A stretch of 64,000 nt of DNA, taken from assembly GCF_004151105.1 (NCBI RefSeq), contig NZ_PHRF01000041.1, positions 62,001 to 126,000 of the forward strand. The letters run 5' to 3'. This document shows, in pieces, positions 1-9,176 of the stretch. Position numbers and translations under genes: made by a program. Source of the DNA: Streptomyces sp. L-9-10 (GTDB lineage Bacteria > Actinomycetota > Actinomycetes > Streptomycetales > Streptomycetaceae). The notes beneath the pieces are model-generated. The model was given only the letters and a program-made list of their open reading frames with translations, did no database searches and had not been told where the DNA came from. Numbering within the stretch: the stretch's first letter is position 1; each line of letters opens with the position of its first letter.

Positions 1-1807
1 AGCGGACTACATGGAGAACGTCTACTACCTCTCCACCTACATGATCGCGGCGGCCGGATACGGGAACTATCCCGCCCACTTCATCAACGGCGTCTTCCGG
101 GCCACCGGGGACGCCACGAAATGGAGCAACGCGTACTGGTACTGGAATCAACGGGACATCTACAACTCGTTCCTGGCCTCCAACCACGCCGATCTCATGA
201 ACGGGTTCAACAACCTCTACAGCCGCAATTTCGACGCGCTGAAGGCATACACCAGGACCCGGTACAACGTGGACGGCATCTGGGTGCCGGAGACGATGGG
301 CTGGGACGGCAACGCGCGCGGCACGGTCAACAGCGACTTCACCAACAACATATGGTCGACCGGCACAGAGGCCGCGTACAACATGTACCTCCAGTACACG
401 TACACGAACGACGCCAACTACCTGCGGAACACGGCCTATCCGTTCATGCGCGAGGTCGCCAAGTTCTACCAGGCGAAGCTGTCGTTCAACAGCTCGACCG
501 GCAAGTACTACGTGGCCACGTCCCACGCGCACGAGACGTACTGGAACGTGCCGAACGCGATCACCGACCTGGCGGCCGTACGCACCCTGTTCCCGCTCGC
601 CATCAAGGCGAGCAACCAGCTGGGCCTGGACGCCTCGCTGCGGCCGCAGTGGCAGAACATCCTGGACAACCTGATCGCGTATCCCTCCGACACGAACGCG
701 AACACCTATCTGCCGCACACGCCCCCGATCGCGCAGACGCGTAACAACGAGAACGTCGCGGCCGAACTGATCTGGCCGTACGACCTCACCGGTATCGGCT
801 ATCCCGACCAGCAGAAGGCGATCAACACCTGGAACGCCAGGCCGTTCCCGTACGGAAACGTATGGGCCAACGACGCGATCCAGGCCGCCAGACTCGGGCT
901 CGGAAACCAGACGCTCCAGGGTCTGAAGACCATGCTGCAGAAGTACCAGAACTACCCGAACGGCATGACCAGCAACACCAACGGCGTCTTCGAATATCTC
1001 GGCGTACATCTGGCCGCGACGAACGAGTCTCTGCTCCAGTCGTACAACGACAAGATCCGGGTCTTTCCCGCCGTGCCCACCGATTCCACCTTCGTCGGCA
1101 AATTCAGCCTGCTGGCCAAGGGCGGATTCATGGTCAGCTCGGAGAGGGAGGCCGGCGAGGTCAAGTACGTCGGACTGAAGAGCCAGTTCGGCAACGCGGC
1201 CCGTGTCGTCAATCCGTGGGGGACCCAGGAGGTCAGGGTCCGCAGGACCTCCGACAACGCCATTGTGACGACGTCCAGCAGCGCCGAGATCACCTTCAAC
1301 ACCGGGGCGAACCAGGTGTACGTCGTCGAGCGGACCGCCAAACCGCTCAGCTCCTACAGCCAGACGCAGCTCACCGGCACCGCGAACCAGGGCATGAAGT
1401 CCCTGGCGGGCACCAGCTCCACACTGGGGTCGAACGCGACCGTCGATCCGATGGTGAACAACACCGCGCTGACGTACGACAGCAACTGGCACCTCACGAA
1501 CAGCCGCGGTTACGGCGACTTCAACGACGACACCCACCACAGCACCACGGTGGACGCGGTCGCGTCGTACACCTTCACCGGCACCGGTATCCAGTATCTG
1601 TCCGAACGCAACGGCGACATGGGGACGGTCGACGTCTATCTCGACAACGTCCTCCAGGCCACGGTGAATCTCAGAGCCGACGGCGCGAGACAGGTCCAGC
1701 AGGTCGTGTGGCAGAAACAGGATCTCGCTCGTGGCTCGCACACGATCAGGATCGTGAACCGCAGTACATCCGTGGGAATGGTGGACGCGTTGCGTATCAC
1801 TCCCTGA
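1..1807 (+). CDS. GH95-like glycoside hydrolase, 3' part
   Basis: The frame is open to the left edge, so the true start and any signal peptide lie outside; about 601 residues are visible. The first ~370 residues are rich in aromatic residues and look like the (alpha/alpha)6-barrel of GH95-type enzymes (alpha-L-fucosidase/galactosidase-like, inverting), with motifs such as WVPETMGWDG and SHAHETYWN. A beta-rich section follows, and the last ~120 residues form a separate beta-sandwich-like module ending in VDALRITP, typical of carbohydrate-binding appendages on secreted Streptomyces hydrolases. The likely role is extracellular polysaccharide breakdown. The family is inferred from sequence character; the substrate is not known. 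A strong hairpin follows the stop codon. Confidence 0.7.
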   Translation, partial: ADYMENVYYLSTYMIAAAGYGNYPAHFINGVFRATGDATKWSNAYWYWNQRDIYNSFLASNHADLMNGFNNLYSRNFDALKAYTRTRYNVDGIWVPETMGWDGNARGTVNSDFTNNIWSTGTEAAYNMYLQYTYTNDANYLRNTAYPFMREVAKFYQAKLSFNSSTGKYYVATSHAHETYWNVPNAITDLAAVRTLFPLAIKASNQLGLDASLRPQWQNILDNLIAYPSDTNANTYLPHTPPIAQTRNNENVAAELIWPYDLTGIGYPDQQKAINTWNARPFPYGNVWANDAIQAARLGLGNQTLQGLKTMLQKYQNYPNGMTSNTNGVFEYLGVHLAATNESLLQSYNDKIRVFPAVPTDSTFVGKFSLLAKGGFMVSSEREAGEVKYVGLKSQFGNAARVVNPWGTQEVRVRRTSDNAIVTTSSSAEITFNTGANQVYVVERTAKPLSSYSQTQLTGTANQGMKSLAGTSSTLGSNATVDPMVNNTALTYDSNWHLTNSRGYGDFNDDTHHSTTVDAVASYTFTGTGIQYLSERNGDMGTVDVYLDNVLQATVNLRADGARQVQQVVWQKQDLARGSHTIRIVNRSTSVGMVDALRITP

Positions 1808-1835
1808 CCCACATCCTGACGGGCCGCCCATGACC

Positions 1836-1869
1836 GTGGCCCCGCGTGGAGGACGCCGCGCGGGGCCAC
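1836..1869. terminator. Hairpin between convergent genes
   Basis: Perfect 11-bp inverted repeat (GTGGCCCCGCG at 1836-1846, its complement at 1859-1869) with a 12-nt loop, between the glycosidase stop and the stop of the convergent GNAT gene. Probably a bidirectional terminator without a U-tract, as is usual in Streptomyces. Confidence 0.6.
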
Positions 1870-1935
1870 ACCATGAGGGGGGAGCCTCGGGCCGGGAGGC
1901 CGACCACCGGCCGGGGTCACCAGGCGACTGGTCGG

Positions 1936-2463
1936 TCAGTCGCCGAGAATCCGCTCCCACAGCAGCCCGTCCCGCCAGCTCCCGTCGAGAAAGATCGAGG
2001 AATGCGCGACACCGTACGGGCTGAAGCCGTTGCGGCGCAGCACCCGCTGCGAGGGCACGTTCTCCAGATTCGTGGACGCCTCGGCGCGGTGCAGCCCGAG
2101 TTCGTCCGTCATCACCCGGAGTACGAGCCCGACGGCGTGTCCTGCGTGCCCCTGATTCTGGGCGACGCCGGCGATCCAGTATCCGACGGAGCCGCGGCGC
2201 AGGTGCGGCTGCGGCAGGATGCCTCCGACGGTGATCTGCCCGATCACCTGGTCACCGGCGAGCACCACGCCCGGCCAGACCGAGCCGGCCCGGTATCCGG
2301 CCAGCAGGCCGTCGATCCGCTCCGCCTGGCCCTTCGGCGTGAAGAAGTCGGCCGGCTGGGCCGGTTCCCACGGCCGGAAAGCCTCGAAGTCCCGCACCCG
2401 ATGCGCGGCTATCGGGGCGGCGTCGGTGGGCTCGATCAGGCGGATCCTGGTGCTGCCGCGCAT
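1936..2463 (-). CDS. GNAT-family N-acetyltransferase (RimJ/RimL type)
   Basis: 175 residues from the ATG at 2461-2463. The reading frame continues upstream, but that part overlaps the divergent VOC gene and is not conserved-looking. The sequence follows the RimJ/RimL layout: an N-terminal RLIEPTDAAPI strand-helix, central VGYWIAGVAQNQGHAGHAV containing the acetyl-CoA pyrophosphate-binding loop, and the late segment ASTNLENVPSQRVLRRNGF, a hallmark of ribosomal-protein/amino-group acetyltransferases. It probably acetylates an alpha-amino group of a protein or small molecule using acetyl-CoA. The substrate cannot be read from the sequence. It stands alone, divergent from the VOC gene. Confidence 0.85.
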   Translation of the reverse strand: MRGSTRIRLIEPTDAAPIAAHRVRDFEAFRPWEPAQPADFFTPKGQAERIDGLLAGYRAGSVWPGVVLAGDQVIGQITVGGILPQPHLRRGSVGYWIAGVAQNQGHAGHAVGLVLRVMTDELGLHRAEASTNLENVPSQRVLRRNGFSPYGVAHSSIFLDGSWRDGLLWERILGD

Positions 2464-2568
2464 GTGCTGATCCTTGTCGCAGTGCGTTGGATGAAACAGC
2501 AAGCGTAGGCGAGCGTGCCCGCGCCGCCGCTGTACCCTGAGCCCTCGTCCGTACTGCCTGGGGGAAGC

Positions 2569-2964
2569 ATGACAAGCAGGTTCACCGAGTTGGCCGTTGA
2601 CTGCCACGACCCGGAGAGGCTCGCGGCCTTCTGGTGCGACGTGCTGGACTTCACGGTGATCGACCGGAGCGAAGGCAGGGTCGAGATCGGCTCCTGGGTG
2701 CCGACCGTCGAGGAGGTCCGGGCCCGCCAGATGCCGCCCACCGTGCAGTTCATCCAGGTGCCCGAGGGCAGGACCGCGAAGAACCGGCTTCACCTCGATG
2801 TCAGCCCGATCGACGGCAGCACGGAGGACGAGGTGACCAGACTGCTCGGCCTCGGCGCCACCACGGCGGATGTGGGCCAGGGCCCGGACCGGAGCTGGGT
2901 GGTCATGGCAGACCCGGAGGGCAACGAGTTCTGCGTCCTGCGCAGCCTGGCACCGCGGAGCTAG
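2569..2964 (+). CDS. VOC-family (glyoxalase-like) protein
   Basis: 131 residues from ATG 2569, preceded by a GGGGGAA ribosome-binding site; the in-frame ATG at 2515 has no such site. It has the beta-alpha-beta-beta-beta repeats of the vicinal-oxygen-chelate fold: a first half opening FTELAVDCHDPERLAAF and a second half with RLHLDVSP and ending DPEGNEFCVLR. This is the Glyoxalase_6-like subgroup common in Streptomyces, which may bind metal or small ligands and includes resistance proteins. The function is unassigned. The gene is divergent from the GNAT gene with about 105 bp between starts. Confidence 0.8.
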   Translation: MTSRFTELAVDCHDPERLAAFWCDVLDFTVIDRSEGRVEIGSWVPTVEEVRARQMPPTVQFIQVPEGRTAKNRLHLDVSPIDGSTEDEVTRLLGLGATTADVGQGPDRSWVVMADPEGNEFCVLRSLAPRS

Positions 2965-3197
2965 GCCGTGTGCCGGAAGCCTTCCAGTGTGTCCAGGTGG
3001 CCGGTCGCCTCGTCCGGCAGCGGCACGGCTGTCAGGTGAGGACCTCGTCGACGGCGGTCCAGCGCGGGACCGGCCTCATCCCGGAGGGCAGTCTGACCGT
3101 CTTGCTGTAGCCGAACTCACGCAGGGTCGTTCCGCCGAACGGGCCGGCCCGGCCGGCTGCCGGCGGTGGACGACGATGGCGACGGCCTGTAGCGGTG

Positions 3198-3476
3198 TCA
3201 GTCGCGGGGCAGCAGTGTTCCCAAGGGGCCGAGATCCAGATTGAGGTCTTCCATGCTGAGCCCGTGTTGTTCGCAGAGTTCATTCATGCGTTCGTCGAGC
3301 AGCATGAGCGTGGTACCGATGCGGTCGACCTGCTCGTCGGAGAGATCGCCCTGCTCGACCCGGCGGATCGCCTGACGTTCCATGAGCTGACGCAGGAGTT
3401 CCACGATGGTCAGGACCAGGGCGACCAGATCGCGTCCCATCTGATCGCGGTCCACGTCGATGCGCGTACTGGTCAC
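3198..3476 (-). CDS. gvpK: Gas vesicle protein GvpK
   Basis: 92 residues, GTG start at 3474-3476 overlapping the gvpS stop (GTGA). The protein is all-helical with the GvpK signature LVALVLTIVELLRQLMERQA near residues 18-37 and an acidic C-terminal half. GvpK is an accessory protein needed for gas-vesicle assembly in archaea and cyanobacteria. It is the last gene of the ten-gene order gvpOAFGYZJLSK known from Streptomyces coelicolor, which supports the assignment. Whether Streptomyces actually forms vesicles from such clusters is unclear in the literature. Confidence 0.92.
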   Translation of the reverse strand: MTSTRIDVDRDQMGRDLVALVLTIVELLRQLMERQAIRRVEQGDLSDEQVDRIGTTLMLLDERMNELCEQHGLSMEDLNLDLGPLGTLLPRD

Positions 3477-3705
3477 AGTGGTCCTCCGTCCGCCCAGGGA
3501 GCGGGAACGCGTTCGCTCACCGAGGAGAGCAGGGCGTGCAGCGACAGTCTGACCAACGGGACGTCCGCGATCGCGATGACGAGGTCGCCGCTCACGACCA
3601 CGCCCGTCGCCAGTACCCGGTCCAGGAGATCGACAAGAGGCACTCCGATGGGACCGGTCAGCGGCTCCGGAGTGGCCCAGGGGACGGGCTCACGCGTCGT
3701 CATCC

Positions 3706-3709
<4 letters not shown>
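3473..3709 (-). CDS. gvpS: Gas vesicle GvpA/J-family protein GvpS
   Basis: 78 residues from ATG 3707-3709, overlapping the gvpL stop (ATGA). The core PLVDLLDRVLATGVVVSGDL followed by IAIADVPLVRLSL is the amphipathic GvpA-family shell motif (helix, two strands, helix). It lacks the long C-terminal tail of GvpA in this cluster. The position between gvpL and gvpK matches gvpS of the Streptomyces clusters. It is a probable minor shell or nucleation component, translationally coupled to both neighbours. Confidence 0.88.
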
Positions 3710-4553
<844 letters not shown>

Positions 4554-4557
<4 letters not shown>

Positions 4558-4913
4558 GTCCCTCGCCTCTCCTTGGCGGGCGTTGAGGGCGGGGCCGGTT
4601 CGAGACTGGATTCGAGGGCTTCCAGGCGGGCGCGGAGTTCGTCGTTCTCGTCCTGGAGGGCCGAGCGCGCGGCGCGTGAGCTGAGAGCCGGGTCGGTCTC
4701 CCACCAGTCGATGCCGGCCTTTTTGGCGGTCTCCACGGACGCGACGAACAGTCGTAGCCGGATGGTCAGCAGTTCGATGTCGAGCAGGTCGATCTTGATG
4801 TCGCCGGCGATGACGATGCCTTTGTCGAGGACGCGTTCGAGGATGTCGGCGAGGTTGGTGGTGCTCGTGCCGTGGGCGGGGGCGCCGTCGTGTCTGAAGT
4901 CGACGGAGGTCAC
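4554..4913 (-). CDS. gvpJ: Gas vesicle protein GvpJ
   Basis: 119 residues, GTG start at 4911-4913 overlapping the gvpZ stop. Residues ~18-60 hold the GvpA-family motif (LADILERVLDKGIVIAGDIK, then DLLDIELLTIRLRLFVASVE). It is followed by WWETDP and a C-terminal coiled coil (ENDELRARLEALESSL). This GvpA-like core plus coiled-coil tail is typical of GvpJ, a minor component implicated in vesicle shape and nucleation. It lies inside a chain of genes that overlap by a few bases, so stoichiometry is probably set by translational coupling. Confidence 0.9.
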
Positions 4914-5848
4914 CGTGCCTCTTCCTCTTCCTCGTCCTCATCCGGCTCCTCTTCGTCCTCGTCCTCGTCCTCTTCTTCGTCCTCGTACGTCCAGTCGCCG
5001 TCCTCCTCGTCCTGTGCGGCCTCTTCCTCTTCCATCACCTCTTCGTGGGTGCGAACGACCTCGCCGTCACGGATCTCGCCCCGCCACGCGTCCTCGGGCT
5101 CTTCGTCGGTGAGTGTGACGTAGCGCTGGAAGTGTTTGAGATCCAGACGCAGACGCCGTCCCTGCGCACGCCACAGGTTTCCGGTCTTCTCGAAGAAGCC
5201 GGACGGGTAGTACTCGACGACAATGACGATCCGGGTCAGTGCCGGTGCCAGCTCGTGGAAGCTGACCGCTCCCCGGGTGGTGCCCTTGGCGCCTTCCGAG
5301 GTCCATACGATGCGCTCGTCGGGCACCTGCTCCTGAACTGTCGCTTTGAAAGCGCGGGTCGAGGGACCGACCTTGGTCTTCCAGTCGCTCGTCACCTCAT
5401 CGCTCTGCGACACATCGCGTACGCCTTTGGTGAAGCCGCTGAACTTGTCGTACTGCGTCCAGTGGTCATAGGCCGTACGGAGAGGCACACCCACATCGAG
5501 CACTTCGATGATGTTCGTCACCTTGGTGTCTCCGGACGTGCGTCCCCCGCTGCCACCGCCGAGGGCCTCCTTGGCCTTGCCCAGGACGCTGTCCTTCACG
5601 CCCTTCACCTTCTCCGAGAGGATCGCCTTGAGCGGTGATTCACCCTGGAGGAGACGGGAACCGATCGCCGGCAGCGTTCCGCCGTTCTTCGCGACGTCGG
5701 CGAGCTGACCGGTGACGTCCGTCAGTTTGTCGGCGGCCTTCTCGGCCAGGCACGCCACTTGGGCACCGACATAGTTCGAGATCTCCTCGCGCACGCGCCC
5801 GAGAGGCGAATCCCCGGAATCGGAGGTGTCCTGTGTTGCCCTGGTCAT
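4910..5848 (-). CDS. gvpZ: SRPBCC-domain gas-vesicle cluster protein GvpZ
   Basis: 312 residues from ATG 5846-5848, six bases downstream of gvpY. The N-terminal third is helical and Lys/Gly-rich. Residues ~110-265 form an SRPBCC/cyclase-like domain (VPLRTAYDHWTQYDKFSGF, then WTSEGAKGTTRGAVSFHEL, and VVEYYPSGFFEKTGN). The last ~45 residues are an almost pure Glu/Asp tail. The SRPBCC fold binds hydrophobic ligands, but no catalytic role is known in this context. Position five from the end matches gvpZ of Streptomyces clusters. A clear paralogue lies at 10485-11381. The tail is encoded by a ~120-nt polypyrimidine/polypurine tract. Confidence 0.85.
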   Translation of the reverse strand: MTRATQDTSDSGDSPLGRVREEISNYVGAQVACLAEKAADKLTDVTGQLADVAKNGGTLPAIGSRLLQGESPLKAILSEKVKGVKDSVLGKAKEALGGGSGGRTSGDTKVTNIIEVLDVGVPLRTAYDHWTQYDKFSGFTKGVRDVSQSDEVTSDWKTKVGPSTRAFKATVQEQVPDERIVWTSEGAKGTTRGAVSFHELAPALTRIVIVVEYYPSGFFEKTGNLWRAQGRRLRLDLKHFQRYVTLTDEEPEDAWRGEIRDGEVVRTHEEVMEEEEAAQDEEDGDWTYEDEEEDEDEDEEEPDEDEEEEEAR

Positions 5849-5854
5849 GTCGGA

Positions 5855-6592
5855 CTACCTCCGGCGATCGGCGCGCGTGTGGGGCTTCGTGGCCGCCTTC
5901 TTCGCGACAGCCTTCTTGGCAGGGGCAGCCCTCTTGGCCGGGGCCGCTTTCTTGACCGGGGCCGCCTTCTTGGCGGGTGCCGCGGCCTTCTCGGCGGAGG
6001 CGGCACGTTTGGACGTGGCTGCCTTCCTGGCCCTGTCCCGGCCGGCGGACGCCGACTTCTGGGCCGCCCCGACGGACTTGCGCTGCCCGGAGGAAGCGGG
6101 CCTGGCGGATTCACGGGCGCCCCGTCGGCGATGCCTGGGCGGTGCCTCCTCCTCCGGCTCTTCCTCTTCCTCCTCCTCTTCTTCCTCCTCGTACTCCGCC
6201 TCGGGCTCTTCCTCGTACTCGTCCTCCGCCTCGGGCTCTTCGGGATCTTCCTCGTACTCGTCCTCCGGCTCCTCGCCCTTGGCGCCGAGGCCGAGCGTGC
6301 GTTCACTGATCGCGTCCGCGAGAGAGCCCAGGTTCCGGCCGGCGACGGCCGTCAGCGCGTTACGAGCCGCTTCGAGGCCCTCGGTGCGCAGCTGCTCCTG
6401 AAGCTCCGCCACCTGGGGTACCTGGCCGAGGCGCCGTACCCCCTCGGCGACGAGCTGTCGCGGTTCGAGGCCGAAGCGCCTGCCCGCCAGATAGGTCACA
6501 GCGGTCAGGGCGAGCCGTCCCTTCCTGGTGCGGCCCAGCACATAGCCGGCCGCGACCGCGGCGGCCAGCGTTACCTTGGTTCTCTCATCCAT
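5855..6592 (-). CDS. gvpY: Gas-vesicle cluster protein GvpY
   Basis: 245 residues from ATG 6590-6592, overlapping the end of gvpG by 22 bases. There are three sections. An N-terminal ~90 residues includes a short hydrophobic stretch (VTLAAAVAAGYVLGRTRKG). Then comes a Glu-rich stretch of about 45 residues. The C-terminal ~100 residues are Lys/Ala/Pro-rich, resembling histone-H1 tails (repeated KKAAP units). No enzymatic motif is visible. The name follows gene order in S. coelicolor, and the function is unknown. The acidic middle and basic tail make it a candidate scaffold or nucleic-acid-binding factor. A shorter paralogue is at 11388-12017. Confidence 0.8.
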   Translation of the reverse strand: MDERTKVTLAAAVAAGYVLGRTRKGRLALTAVTYLAGRRFGLEPRQLVAEGVRRLGQVPQVAELQEQLRTEGLEAARNALTAVAGRNLGSLADAISERTLGLGAKGEEPEDEYEEDPEEPEAEDEYEEEPEAEYEEEEEEEEEEEPEEEAPPRHRRRGARESARPASSGQRKSVGAAQKSASAGRDRARKAATSKRAASAEKAAAPAKKAAPVKKAAPAKRAAPAKKAVAKKAATKPHTRADRRR

Positions 6593-6852
6593 GAGTGCAC
6601 CACCCTCGATCGTTCGCCCGGTCCGGCTCCCGCTTCGTCCAGTCGGTCGAGCAGCCGTTCCTCTGCCTCCTCGAATTCTTCGAGGCTGAGATATCCATCT
6701 TCGAACTCCTTGTTCAGCACGCTGAGTTGCGCGCGAATCAGAGCGGGGTCGTGAATCTGACGGTCGGCGGCGTCCATGAGCTGGTCGGCGATCCACGACA
6801 CTCCGCGCACCGGGGCCAGCGGGAAGAGGAGGAGTCCGCTGATCAGACCCAT
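6571..6852 (-). CDS. gvpG: Gas vesicle protein GvpG
   Basis: 93 residues from ATG 6850-6852, one base after the gvpF stop codon; the upstream in-frame extension is gvpF shadow. It has the GvpG hallmark: a hydrophobic start (MGLISGLLLFPLAPVRGVSW) followed by a helical charged segment DPALIRAQLSVLNKEFEDGY and SLEEFEEAEERLLDRL. GvpG is a small accessory protein required for vesicle formation. Order and spacing fit gvpF-gvpG-gvpY. Confidence 0.92.
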   Translation of the reverse strand: MGLISGLLLFPLAPVRGVSWIADQLMDAADRQIHDPALIRAQLSVLNKEFEDGYLSLEEFEEAEERLLDRLDEAGAGPGERSRVVHSWMREPR

Positions 6853-6853
6853 G

Positions 6854-7600
6854 TCACGCTCCCGCGCCCGCGAAGGGGCCGTCGGCCTCGACGAAGCTGT
6901 AGCAGGGCAGCGGTCCCGCGACACGCAGTTCCACCCGGTCCTGTCGACCCGCGGCGAAGCCCCGCGCCGCGGCCCGGAACCGGCCGTCGGCCGCTCGGTC
7001 GACAAGGAAGGACATATTGAGCACACACCCGGGGACCTCAGGTCCCGCGGCGACAGCGTGGGCCAGGGGCGTCAGCTCCCGCACGGCGTCCCGTCCCGCC
7101 TCCGCGGCCCTGCGCGAGAGCGCCGTGACCACCGCTTCACCCAGGCGCAGATTCGCCTCGTAACCGGGACGTCGTCGTGCGGCTTCATGAAGCCTCTGGA
7201 CGTTCCTGTCCTCCCGGACGAGAGAGGCCAGCGCGTCGGACGGGGCGAACGCCTTGAGGTTCACCTCGACCCGTCCGGCGATCCGTTCCAGAGCCGTGAG
7301 GTGACGGTCCTCGGCCGCCGCCAACTGCGCACGGACCGCGGCCTCGTCCGGTGCGACCATGCCGAACCGCATCGGGAGAGACGGTCCTCCGGCGCTGAGC
7401 CGCAGCAGGAGATCCTGGTGGGCGAGCAGGTCGCGGCGCCGCGCACGCAGTTTCGGCGGGGCGTCACTGACCACCGCCCCGAGCCGCCCCTCCACGAGGA
7501 CACGAAGGGGAAGCGGCGGGCTTCCCACTCCTGCGGCTCCTCGGGGGGCGCGCCGCTCCGCCCCGACGATCGCGTAGACGTACACACCGTCGCCTGTCAC
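6854..7600 (-). CDS. gvpF: Gas vesicle protein GvpF
   Basis: 248 residues, GTG start at 7598-7600, one or two bases before the gvpA stop region. It has a two-domain GvpF/L layout: an N-terminal half with GVYVYAIVGAE and LPMRFGMVAPDE, and a C-terminal half with LNMSFLVDRA and the terminal motif GPLPCYSFVEAD. GvpF coats the inner face of cyanobacterial vesicles and acts early in assembly. It is more canonical than the GvpL copy downstream because it lacks the Ser-rich linker. Confidence 0.93.
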   Translation of the reverse strand: MTGDGVYVYAIVGAERRAPRGAAGVGSPPLPLRVLVEGRLGAVVSDAPPKLRARRRDLLAHQDLLLRLSAGGPSLPMRFGMVAPDEAAVRAQLAAAEDRHLTALERIAGRVEVNLKAFAPSDALASLVREDRNVQRLHEAARRRPGYEANLRLGEAVVTALSRRAAEAGRDAVRELTPLAHAVAAGPEVPGCVLNMSFLVDRAADGRFRAAARGFAAGRQDRVELRVAGPLPCYSFVEADGPFAGAGA

Positions 7601-7603
7601 CGG

Positions 7604-8050
7604 TCAGTCCTCCGCGGAACGACGGCGCATGCCGGTACGGGCGGGGACGCGCCGCCGCGGCCTGGTCTCCTCGGCATCGTCGTAGTCCTCGTCGTCGTCG
7701 CCGGCGCCGACCGCGTGGCGCACTTTGTCTCCCACCGACTCGGCCGCCTTCTTCACCTTGCGCTTGCCGACAGCCTTCGCGGCCCCGCCACCGAACAGTT
7801 CCGGGACCGTCGTACTGCGCGAGTCGAGCTCCAGATCCAGCCGGTTGCACGCCTCGGCGAACCGGAGGTACGTGTCGACGCTCGCCACGACGATCCGGGC
7901 ATCGATCTTGAGGATCTCGATGCCGACCAGGGAGACCCTGATGAAGACGTCGATCACCATGCCCCGGTCCAGGATGAGTTCGAGCGTGTCGTACAGCGTG
8001 CCCGCGCGCGGTACGCACGCGACCTCGTCGGAGTAGGTGGTCGTTCTCAT
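7604..8050 (-). CDS. gvpA: Major gas vesicle shell protein GvpA
   Basis: 148 residues from ATG 8048-8050. The reading frame continues upstream through gvpO but without homology. Residues ~17-70 are the highly conserved shell motif (LYDTLELILDRGMVIDVFIR, then SLVGIEILKIDARIVVASVD and TYLRFAEACNRLDLE). The C-terminal ~70 residues (Lys-rich, then Asp-rich, then Arg-rich) are an extension absent from cyanobacterial GvpA but common in Streptomyces. If expressed, it would form the ribbed hydrophobic shell. Confidence 0.94.
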   Translation of the reverse strand: MRTTTYSDEVACVPRAGTLYDTLELILDRGMVIDVFIRVSLVGIEILKIDARIVVASVDTYLRFAEACNRLDLELDSRSTTVPELFGGGAAKAVGKRKVKKAAESVGDKVRHAVGAGDDDEDYDDAEETRPRRRVPARTGMRRRSAED

Positions 8051-8088
8051 GGGGGGCGTCCTCTCGTCAGCGGGTCGGCTTGCCGCGC

Positions 8089-8409
8089 TCACTCGTCGGC
8101 GGCGCCTCTTCGATAGCGGCGGACCCGGCGGTACTCGAGGAGTTCGCCGTCCTGATCCACGTGCACCTCGTAAGAAGCCAGCAGACTCGTGGTGTCCGGA
8201 ATCCGGGCGAGCTCCAGAACGTCGACGACAACACACCAGCCGTCGTCGGTACGCCGTACACCCGACACACCTTCCGTACGGTGGCTGATCAGGCTCTCCA
8301 GCCGCTCGCGCGCGGCACGTGCGGCGCCTTCCGGCCCGTGTCCGGGCGAGGCATGCCGACGAGCCGCGGTTGATGTGGATCTTGGCCGCGTTCGGGGTTG
8401 TTCTGCCAT
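8089..8409 (-). CDS. gvpO: Gas vesicle protein GvpO
   Basis: 106 residues from ATG 8407-8409, 38 bases upstream of gvpA. The C-terminal ~75 residues are the GvpO domain (LISHRTEGVSGVRRTDDGW, VLELARIPDTTSLLASYEV, YRRVRRYRRG). GvpO is linked to transcript stability or regulation of gvp operons in haloarchaea. It is the first gene of the cluster, and the ~220 bp upstream (8410-8630) should carry the main promoter; I see no clear promoter motif there. Confidence 0.92.
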   Translation of the reverse strand: MAEQPRTRPRSTSTAARRHASPGHGPEGAARAARERLESLISHRTEGVSGVRRTDDGWCVVVDVLELARIPDTTSLLASYEVHVDQDGELLEYRRVRRYRRGAADE

Positions 8410-8630
8410 ACGGCAAGTCTCATCGTTATCCGGCGCACCGCATCCGCAGCAGGCGCCCCGTCTCCGCCATGGCGTTGACCGACGACTTCATTCCGTGAGC
8501 GGCGGACGTCTCCCTCCAGCCGGAATGGCCCGCGCTCCTGCGGGGCCGCGGCGTATGCGTCCGACCAGTGGGATTGAGCCGACAGGGGGAGCGGACGGGT
8601 GCTGCCGCAAGCGCGCCTCGACGGTGTCGC

Positions 8631-8918
8631 TCACCGCACCCGCGTCCTGTACTCGGTGCGGGGGGTGGTGCCGGTGCCGTACGTGCCGCGGGGGGTGGCG
8701 CCGTAAGTGCTCCGGGGACGGTCCAGTGGCTCTCGGCGCCCCTCACCGCTCCGGGTGGGTACGTAGTCGGTGACATGCACATCGCCGCGCGCCAGGTAGC
8801 CGGCGATCAGGCCCACCAGGCCCAGGACCGCCACGACTATGAAAGCCCCGAAGCCGCCGAAGTAGCCGGCGAACCCCAGCGCCAGGCCGGTCATGAGTCC
8901 CGCCATGGTCGTGTTCAT
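8631..8918 (-). CDS. DUF2273-like small membrane protein
   Basis: 95 residues from ATG 8916-8918. Two close membrane helices with a Gly-rich turn (MAGLMTGLALGFAGYFGGFG, then AFIVVAVLGLVGLIAGYLAR) are followed by a polar Arg/Thr/Tyr-rich tail. DUF2273 proteins typically sit beside Asp23/Gls24 genes and are thought to anchor Asp23 proteins at the membrane. Two Asp23-type proteins occur in this block (9821-10453 and 12105-12545), which supports that reading. It is transcribed toward gvpO. Confidence 0.75.
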   Translation of the reverse strand: MNTTMAGLMTGLALGFAGYFGGFGAFIVVAVLGLVGLIAGYLARGDVHVTDYVPTRSGEGRREPLDRPRSTYGATPRGTYGTGTTPRTEYRTRVR

Positions 8919-9176
8919 CGTTTGCGCCTTTCCTCACGTCGTGGCCTCTTCCCGCGCACCGCTCGGGGCCGCACGCCAGGGGGAGAGGGGAGATCGTGGA
9001 TCACTCCAAGGTCCCTCACAAGGTTGGACACAGAAAATCCGAAATCGTCACACTTATTCGTTCTGTGCGTCGGGCGTACGCTCAAAGGAGGGGCGTCCGA
9101 CCTGACCGCGTCGTCGGGCCCACCGGGGGCGGGAGAGGCCACGCGGCCCACGAGAGCGATCGCCTGGGAAGCGACA

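Noticed and set aside
3032..3283. An 83-codon minus-strand frame with a protein-like C-terminal segment (FGYSKTVRLPSGMRPVPRW)
   Set aside because: It overlaps gvpK, has no ribosome-binding site and no recognisable family. It may be a gene remnant but cannot be supported.
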